A DNA stretch of 64,000 nucleotides from Mesocentrotus franciscanus (Eukaryota; Echinodermata; Echinoidea; Camarodonta; Strongylocentrotidae). Position numbers and translations under genes: made by a program. Location: NCBI GenBank assembly GCA_037976565.1, contig CP137673.1:3096218-3160217 (forward strand). The letters run 5' to 3'. Of this stretch, positions 12,851 through 64,000 are shown one piece after another (positions within the stretch are counted from its first letter, which is position 1; every line of letters starts with the position of its first letter). The notes beneath the pieces were generated by a model. The model was given only the letters and a program-made list of their open reading frames with translations, ran no database searches and was not told the DNA's origin.

Positions 12851-15087
12851 GAGAATCAACTGTTAAAGTGAGTGGATCGTCAGTTTCCATGTGCAGAAGG
12901 CCATAATTCGCTGACACCAGACTTGGTGGAAATAACATTAATGGGAGTACAAATCTGCACACAGCAAACCCGTAGGCCAGTCAAGAATTACCTCCTAATC
13001 TCTCGGAGAGTCTAGCTTCGATCCCGCTCGATCGGGTGAGGGAAAAGCAAAGCATTACATAAGGTCGAATGGTCATAAAACTGAAGGCTAACCCTGGTGA
13101 TTGACAACACCTGTTATTGGGTAAACACCCGAACGGTGTCGAATTCCCCATGAGAGCTGACTTCTATGTGTCTTTAAAGGGTGTCACACTGTGGCGCCTT
13201 CTAAGAAAACCATAAATATCTTTGTGGTTTGAGAATTTTTGGTAGTTAAAAGTATAAAATTGTTGGATTGTACCTGTGATTTTGAAAGCACAATACGGCT
13301 TACCTATATTGAATCTAAGTTAAATTTTAATTCTTTGTGAAAATACCCCAGGAGTTTCAAACTTGCCAAATGAATGTTGTGACATAAGCAATGGAATATA
13401 TCTGTTTGTGCTAAACTGTTTCATCATGCTTGCTATTTTATCTTAAAGTTGGAAATATCTTCTGCATCATTATTGCACAGTCACCTTGAATTGCCCAATT
13501 GAGCCAGTCGTACTGGCAGGAATGTTTAATCTGATCAAAATTGTGTTTTTATACTTCAGCTTCTGTATTCGCAAACAAAATCTTTGATGATATTTATAAG
13601 AATGAAAGTTGCCACTGCCAGTAATGCCTTTTCTTATATTTAAGTCATGTGCCCGTAAGAAGCAGGTTTCTAGCACAGAGAATAGGTACAGTTGAGCTAA
13701 TTTCTGCACAGTTTTCCAATATGCTGTATCGCCAAATGCGAACATCGTGGTTTCAACGGGCAAGCAACCATCATCAGAAAACTCTGCAGGTATCAGCATA
13801 GCTCTCCTGTTTTCCTTGCTGCCAACTTGTTTCTTTTGAGTGTAAGAGATAACTAAGCTAAGCCATGTGTTTATCATTTGTGCCATTTTTCTTATGTGTG
13901 ATATAGATTGTATAGTTTTATACTTCATTTGCATGTGCCTTTTAAAACTGTGAATATGAATTATTGCCATAAACTTAGAGATTCCCTTGTATGTAACAAG
14001 AATTTATCTTTCACGCTCAGAAATTCTATATTGAATGAGCATCTGTGTTTACTTGATGTATTATGTGCTGCTAATAATGCAATTACTTCTGTTGACATAT
14101 AGCCATTTGTCTTGACTCTCTGGTAAGACTTGTTTCCAACAACCTTTTGTTTTATCTGATACTCTTTATCTGCATTACAGTCTTGTGGTTGTGAGGAGCG
14201 GGTTTGCAGCATGGAGACGAGGTAGAGCTATGCTGATGAATGCCCTGCTTTCCACTATTCTGTTTTGCTGAATGTGAGGAGCTTCCCAGTGTGATGTTTG
14301 CTTATCTACTAAAAAACTGCGGGTATCAGTATAGCTTTACCTAGTCTCTATGCTGCTAACCTGCTTCTCACAACCGCAAGACTTATAAGTTTAACCAATT
14401 ATGCAATATAATATGTCATGGTTTCTTGTACTGATAAGTGAATTTAATTTGAAAGCAAATGAAAACCGTTCTTTAATTGTAATGTTTATCTTTAAAAAGT
14501 AGCACATTTTATGACAAAACAGATATCTTTGTGATGGCCTGTTAACTTTATTAAAATCAATTATGAGATTAGGATGGGGATGGAAAGACACTGTACGTAT
14601 AGAAGGCAAGTTAGAAAAAGAAGGTATAGAAATAAGTATTTTATAGTTTTGTGTTATCCTTCTTCACACCATTTACATGTACATTAAAAATATGAAAATT
14701 ACTTTCTGTCTGGCATGTATATATTACCGTATGTGATGCAATATTTGTTGCTTTGATTGTACCGTGTGATTGCTCAGAATGAGTGATTTGTACACTTTCT
14801 TCCTTGATCAGGTGGTCATATAGATGTCATTTAGAGGACAAAAAGACGTAAAGCTCATGTAAGGATAAAAAGTACATCGAATTGGTGTCCTTATGTCTTC
14901 CGTTGCTACAAATTTACGTCTTGAAGATGTCCTTTTTAACCAATAGGATGGACAAATTGTGTAAAGATTCAAGTCCGTACAATGTAAACTATTGATACAA
15001 GTTTATGCTTTTAAGACGTAATTTTTACTTAAAAGATGTAAAACTACATAAATATATGACATCTGTATGACGACTTCCTTTTACAAT

Positions 15088-15835
15088 TTAACGTCTTAAA
15101 GACGTCTTTTTTTACCAGTAAGACGTAAAAATCACATTAATATATGACGTCAGTACGACGTCTACCTTTGATACAAGTTACCGTCTTGAAGGCGTCTATT
15201 CTTTATCAATAAGATGTAAATATCACGTCAAAATTTGATGTCCATACAATGTATACACGAAGTCTGTAAGACGTCTTTCTTGGGTAAAAATTGACGTCTT
15301 GAAGACGTCTTTCTTTAACTAATAAACGTAAAAATCACGTCAAAATATGACGTCCTCACGACGACGTATGCGGGTGCAAGTTTACGTCTTTTTGACGTAA
15401 AGTTATGTCGTCTTAAAGACGTCTTTCGTTAACTAAAAGACGTAAATATGACGTCCATATGACGTCTTCCTATGGTACAAGTTGACGTCTTAAAGACGTC
15501 TATCTTTAACTAATAAGACGTAAAAATCACGTCAAAATATGACGTCCTCACGACGACGACGCTGGTGCAAGTTTACGTCTTTTTGACGTAAAGTTATGTC
15601 GTCTTAAAGACGGCTTTCTTTAACTAAAAGACGTAAATATGACGTCCATATGACGTCTTCCTATGGTACAAGTTGACGTCTTAAAGACGTCTTTCTTTGA
15701 CGAATAAGGCGTAAAAATCACGTCAAAATATGTCGTCCTGAAGACGACGCGCGGTGCAAGTTTACGTCTTTTTTACGTCATGTTATGTCGTCTTAAAGAC
15801 GTAGTACAAGACGTAAATATGACGTCTTTAAGACG
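15088..15835. repeat. GACGTC-rich higher-order array B (about 192-bp dimer)
   Basis: The block GTCTTAAAGACGTCTTTCTT recurs near 15088, 15296, 15408, 15487, 15600, 15679 and 15790. From 15296 on, the spacings are about 112, 79, 113, 79 and 111 bases, so the unit is a dimer of about 192 bases. Every block is near-palindromic around AAGACGTCTT. It lies directly upstream of the first recognised PDXDC1 exon. No coding potential. Confidence 0.85.
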
Positions 15836-15923
15836 TCGCTCTGCTATCAGGGCTCTCTCCTTTTTCTTTTTTTCATTTTCCCTATTTGTTTCTTCTTCTA
15901 TGGTCATGATTGGAACTAAACAG

Positions 15924-59722
<43,799 letters not shown>

Positions 59723-60032
59723 GTCAGTGCTTTCATTTGATTCTATATCATTTATTTATTTTTTATTAATTTTGTATTCATTGTAGAAATAATCTGACAA
59801 GTGCATCAATCAAGTCATGAATTTTACCACAAAAGGATATTACATAGATGTCCATGAATAACCACATAAGTAAAACAAAAATGCACAATATATAAATGGA
59901 CAGAGGGATATCAGAAATTATCACATCTTGATAGCCTTGATGTACCTACATATAGTTTTCTTGGATGTGATCACAAGACTTTCAGCTGTCATTCTCCTGC
60001 TATGTCATTGTTCTTTTCATCGCTGTCAATGG

Positions 60033-60157
60033 ATGACGTCATCTTCCTTCATGCGCAGTAACAGTTTAAAATACGGCTGCAAGAATTTCAACACGGAGCT
60101 CAATTTCGGCGATGAAAATCCAGAAAAAACCCTTAAACGCATCATACAGTCAATCTG
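60033..60157 (+). CDS. Weak candidate first exon of an unknown gene
   Basis: It begins ATGACGTCATCTTCC (a TGACGTCA box overlaps the start) and reads SLKYGCKNFNTELNFGDENP then EKTLKRIIQSI, ending at a strong donor TCTG|GTAAGT. No family recognised; no partner exon seen. Confidence 0.22.
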
Positions 60158-60296
60158 GTAAGTGAAACCGATGTATATTAGCCTAGGCCTAATTTTTAAA
60201 CATAAATGCATCGGATATGAATCCGCTAAAATTGAGTATTTTGGGCAAAGTTCTTTGGCCATAAATGGCCAAAACGTTTGCACAAGAGCGCCTATG

Positions 60297-60330
60297 GTCG
60301 GCTTCTGTCTCTAAAGAGAGGAGCCGACCC
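60297..60330. repeat. Perfect hairpin GGTCGGCTTCTG..GAGCCGACC
   Basis: GGTCGGCTTCTGTCTCTAAA followed by GAGAGGAGCCGACC. The inverse-related sequence occurs at 1775-1812 and 9036-9075 (GTCGGCTCCTCTCTTTAGAC ... GAAGCCGACC), so it is a dispersed short hairpin repeat. Confidence 0.7.
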
Positions 60331-60380
60331 TACCCAAATCAGAGGCTAACGAACGAAAGAGACAGAAATTTTCGGTCTAC

Positions 60381-60550
60381 CAGGGCCGTAGCCAGAGTTT
60401 GATGTTTGGGGGCACATAGATCTACATAGTACATGTATGATGTAATTCAATTGATCGACGTCCTGGGGAGGGGTCTATGAGGATGGGTGTGTGATCTTGG
60501 AAATTTTTTTTGGGGGCACGTGCCCCCAAACCCCCCTGGCTACGGGCCTG
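60381..60550. mobile_element. MITE-like element with CAGGGCCGTAGCCAG ends
   Basis: The left end CAGGGCCGTAGCCAG returns inverted as CTGGCTACGGGCCTG. An inner pair GGGGGCAC/GTGCCCCC is also present. 170 bp. Confidence 0.8.
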
Positions 60551-61992
60551 ACTACTACTAGTCCGATCCTAATTACTTTGTAAAAAAATCCAAGGAAGTC
60601 GGTAGCAGCCGGCAAGAGGCATTTCGGATATGTATAGGGTCTACTGCACATGCATTAATAAATTATATCTTCTTTTGAAGGCTCGTTTTGAACTAGACGG
60701 TAGACCGAAGGCGATAGCTTCACAGGGGTCTTGTTAATTATTTTTGAAGGAGGTAATTTGAATTTTATAGGAGGTACCATCACTGCGAGGGAGCGAAGCG
60801 ACCGAGGGGGGGAGGGGGGTGTCCCCCCTCCCACGGTAGGGACCTTTGGGATTTTCCACTTGAAATCGTGCAATCTGGTGCATACCTAAGAAGAAAATTT
60901 GTAGTTATCTTTCCTACCTTGTATTACACATATATTGTAATAAACACACATATTGTTCATGTTTAATATTACATGAACAATCATAACTCATAAGAAAAGT
61001 TATTAAGTTGATAATTATTTATCACTTTGTACCATTACTTTGTAATTTTTAATTAAACTGAGATGATCGATGCACCATACTCAATCTTTCTACATCATGA
61101 TTTGTTGAATACATGTACAGTATTTAAATACTGTGGTGGTACCTCGCGGCCTCGAGATCGATTGCGATCGGAAGTTAGTTTTGAATATTCGCGGAGCGCG
61201 AGCCTGCATATATCATGCGAGCTAGCTGCGGGGGTCCGCCGGGGACGGCCGTGGCCGGCCTAAACTCAGCCGAGTTCAAAACTCTGTTGCCGATTTGCGC
61301 ATCTCAGAATCTAAAGTACGTTGTCTCTAGACATTGCACGCACGTGTATAGGCCCGGTTTCCGTGATCTTCAAATATCAAATCGGCAACGGATAGTTTGG
61401 TTACAGCGAGCTAGCTTCAGTTTTGTTATGATCAGTGTGTATATATTTTGTGCAGTGCATCGTCTTCTCGCGTGCACATCGGGATCGCAATGGGGTAGGG
61501 ACGGGCGGGCTTGGCGCTGTGGGGGAGAACTGCGATGTAACGTAATTAGATAGATAGGTCTAGGTAAGTACGGACGACGTCGCGTTCGTGATCGTAAGGG
61601 ATTTCGTCGACTGCGGCCGTGTATGTGCGGCACTAATTATATCTTGGACGAAATTAAGGAAATTTTGGATTAGCATTGATTTAGATCTACTTTCTGTGAT
61701 TTTTGCAAGGTTTATTATAGGAATTATAGCCGGTAAGAAACAAGTGAATAGGCGGCAAGTTTTACCGGTTACCGGCTTTAAACGACAGCCCTGGCTTCAT
61801 GATATCGAAGGTTGTTCCGCTGAGACTACGTCTGGCTCCACTGACCGCCTCTAGGCTAAAGGCCTATAGTATACTGCTATACAGAGACTGAACTTCTGAA
61901 GTACTTTGTATGGGGCATGGGGTAGATCTAGTGTGTGGAGGGAATGGGTCGGTTTGGCCGAACAGAGATGAATGAGATGCTACAACTACAAG
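60551..61992. other. Non-coding stretch with a CpG-rich block
   Basis: 61140-61620 is much richer in CG dinucleotides than the rest of the window (GCGGCCTCGAGATCG, CCGCCGGGGACGGCCG). It includes an inverted pair GTTGCCGATTTG / CAAATCGGCAACGG (61282-61392). It could be a promoter or an element remnant. 61795-61895 is another TTCAGTCTC-type palindromic repeat. Confidence 0.45.
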
Positions 61993-62825
61993 TAGGGTGT
62001 CTGAACGATTTTTCAATTTTCCCTTTTGTTTTGGATCGTTTTTCACCATTATGGTTGGATAATTGAAAAAAATAATTTACTCAAAATAGACTAATACATT
62101 TCAAATTTCAAGACTCACCGATGTTTCTATAAAAAAAAGATACAGCCCCCCAAAATCTAGGAAATATTCATCCAATTTTTGTCAGAATTCTCGAAAAATT
62201 TTGTTTTGCTAATTGAAGCTAAACAGCTACATGTATATCCCGCGATATGCAAGCGTACGCGTGTTGCTTAGCTGCATGCGCAACTTGAGCGCGATCGCAA
62301 GCTCCACCTCCATTGTCTTCCGTGTGCGGGTCCGTCCGCCAATTCACGAAACACACACGCGGTCCGATGCATACGCATGTGCAGATTTTACGCGCTGTCA
62401 CCATGGGTTTGGGCTGAGCAGAGCTCACGCCTTCCTACTTAGCTGAATCGAAAAATGGGAGGGAAGGGTATTTTTCAAACTGTAATGGCTTGTGATCCCT
62501 TGGGGCTAGCGAAAAAATAAGCACATGGATATATTCCTTTTATACGACTGGGCCTATTTATCGCTCGGGGCGTCATTTCTCGATCCAAAGTGGCAAATCT
62601 CGGAGCTTGACAGGAAACAACATTTATATCGCTGTTTTGACCAAGATATTTTTAGAAATTCGAGATGACGCCCCTTTGATAATATGGAGATAAACCTGCT
62701 TTTTCATATGACACCTCATTTATTGAGTATCACCTTCAGGATCACAAGCAATAAAGGTTTGAATCTCGATTTGGTAATAAAAACATTGACCAATTTTGCA
62801 TGATTGCAATGCACGTAGGCACCCT
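61993..62825. mobile_element. hAT-like non-autonomous element (TAGGGTGTCTGA family), single copy
   Basis: It starts TAGGGTGTCTGAACGA; the right end is decayed (GCACGTAGGCACCCT). ACTACAAG flanks it on both sides as an 8-bp target duplication. 833 bp, non-coding. Confidence 0.85.
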
Positions 62826-62835
62826 ACTACAAGTA

Positions 62836-63007
62836 CAGTCAAACCTGCTTTAGTGACCACCTGTCTACAAAGACCACACTTTTTGTTTCCCTTGAAAATG
62901 GTTTCTCATTGAAACATGTATTAAAGGACCTGTCTACAAAGACCACCTGTCTACAAAGACCACTTTTTGTGTTTCCCTTGGGCGGTCGCTATAGACAGGT
63001 TTGACTG
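62836..63007. mobile_element. Short AGTCAAACCTG element, third copy (inverted)
   Basis: The inverse of 3431-3600: CAGTCAAACCTGCTTTAGTG ... GCTATAGACAGGTTTGACTG. It lies between two TAGGGTGTCTGA elements. Confidence 0.8.
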
Positions 63008-63048
63008 TACAACTAGGTTTTTCACTCTTTACGTCTAAATACATGTAC

Positions 63049-63929
63049 TAGGGTGTCTGAACGATTTTTCAATTTTCCCTTTTGGATCGTTTTTCACCAT
63101 TATGGTTGGATAATTGAAAAAATTATTCACTCAGAATAATACATTTCAAATTTTAAGACTCACCGATGTTTCTATCAAAAGTTACAGCCCCTTCAATTCC
63201 TTACAATATTCATCCATTTTTTGTAAGAATCAACGAAAAAGACGTACACCCGGAGTTATGTTGTTTTGCTAAATTTAGCACAGCAGCTGAATTGCGCAAT
63301 ATGCAAGCGTACACATACGCTGCAAGCGCACGCTGTTGCTTAAATGATGCGCGATCGGCAATCCATTGTCTTCAATGGGCACTCACTTCCGGGTTTGCAA
63401 ACACGTGGTCCGATGTTTATTCATGTGCAGATTTTACGCGTTATCACCATGGGTTCGGCCGGCGCGGAGCTCACGCCTCCCTGCTTAGCTGATCCGAAAA
63501 ATGTGGGGAAGGGTATTTTCAAACTGTAATCGCTTATGATCCCTTGGGGCTAGCGAAAAAATAAGTGCTGGGATATTTTCCTTACGTCTAGCCCTACATA
63601 AGCCTGGGGGCTCGGTTCAGGAAAGTGGCAAAGACCGGAGCTACGATGGAAACGATGTTTGAATCGCTGTTTTGATCAAGATATTTTTAGAATTCCGAAG
63701 TGAGCCCCTTTGGGAAATATGGAGAAAAACCTGCTCTTTCATATGACACCTCATTTATTGAGTTTCACCTTCAGGATCACAAGCGATTTAGGTTTGAATT
63801 TCGATTTGGTGATAAAAACATTGACCAATTTTGCATGATCGCGCAATGTACGTAGACTGCATAGGGCTGCGTGCAATCTCTATGGGAAGGATTTTAGCAC
63901 ACAACATCGGGTGCGCGATCAGACACCCT
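63049..63929. mobile_element. hAT-like non-autonomous element (TAGGGTGTCTGA family), intact-ended copy
   Basis: TAGGGTGTCTGAACGA at the left and GCGATCAGACACCCT at the right, flanked by ACATGTAC on both sides. 881 bp. The ORF MFLSKVTAPSIPYNIHPFFV... also occurs in the 38 kb copy but diverges with shifts, so it is probably not a gene. Confidence 0.88.
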
Positions 63930-64000
63930 ACATGTACGTCATTCATATCCACTTTGGCTGCAAAACTACACTCCCCGTTATTATAAAAATATTAAAAAAC

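Larger units (their letters stand above)
8411..15151 (+). repeat. Copy B of the 6.75-kb duplicated segment
   Basis: Collinear with 1139-7909. Where the copies differ, copy B usually keeps the better reading frame, for example in the exon at 10413-10544. Copy B is contiguous with PDXDC1, so it is the version to trust for the locus. Confidence 0.9.

Noticed and set aside
59928..60032. Longer upstream start for the 60-kb candidate exon
   Set aside because: The upstream part has intron-like composition and no conservation clue; kept only the ATG at 60033 at low confidence.
61063..61633. Coding exons in the CpG-rich block
   Set aside because: ORFs occur on both strands with no family features; composition alone explains them.

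Overview
This is a eukaryotic (animal) genomic window: AT-rich, intron-dense and packed with transposable elements. The window contains parts of three conserved genes: PDXDC1 (pyridoxal-dependent decarboxylase domain protein), RPL3 (ribosomal protein uL3) and NDUFB10 (mitochondrial complex I). The repeat content (tRNA-derived SINEs, a foldback element with large arrayed inverted arms, DIRS and Penelope retroelements, many short inverted-repeat elements) points to a marine invertebrate deuterostome. A sea urchin is my best guess; the sequence alone does not prove it.

Layout. Positions 1-15151 hold the same ~6.75 kb segment twice (1139-7909 and 8411-15151) around a gap of exactly 500 N. The copies differ mainly by 1-2 base indels, so I read this as an unmerged assembly overlap or haplotig. 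The segment carries a SINE, short inverted-repeat elements, a decayed non-LTR reverse transcriptase tail and an unidentified pair of exons. It is bordered by arrays rich in the palindrome GACGTC. From 15924 to 59722 runs PDXDC1 on the + strand, in 17 recognisable coding exons; at least the first exon(s) and the last ones are missing or not recognised.

PDXDC1 exon 6 (19207-19259) and exon 7 (50975-51042) are separated by 31.7 kb. That interval contains two other genes, head to head: NDUFB10 on the minus strand (25911-26915) and RPL3 on the plus strand (40319-44607). Both are incomplete at their outward-facing 3' ends. NDUFB10 stops abruptly at a Penelope-like element. RPL3 lacks its final ~54 codons, and beyond it come a DR1-bearing repeat element and a DIRS retrotransposon. 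Related copies of the DR1 element lie on each side of the NDUFB10-RPL3 block in direct orientation. The interval also holds a 5.1 kb foldback transposon lying directly beside a candidate RPL3 first exon.

RPL3 introns 2, 4 and 5 each contain an 88-nt box C/D snoRNA whose D-box guide matches the 18S rRNA site of vertebrate SNORD83, which is also hosted by RPL3 in humans. Parts of RPL3 exons 2 and 3 are duplicated as pseudo-exons.

The last 4 kb carries members of a hAT-like non-autonomous family with 8-bp target duplications, and a nested insertion history that can be read against an empty relative at 37.0-37.1 kb.
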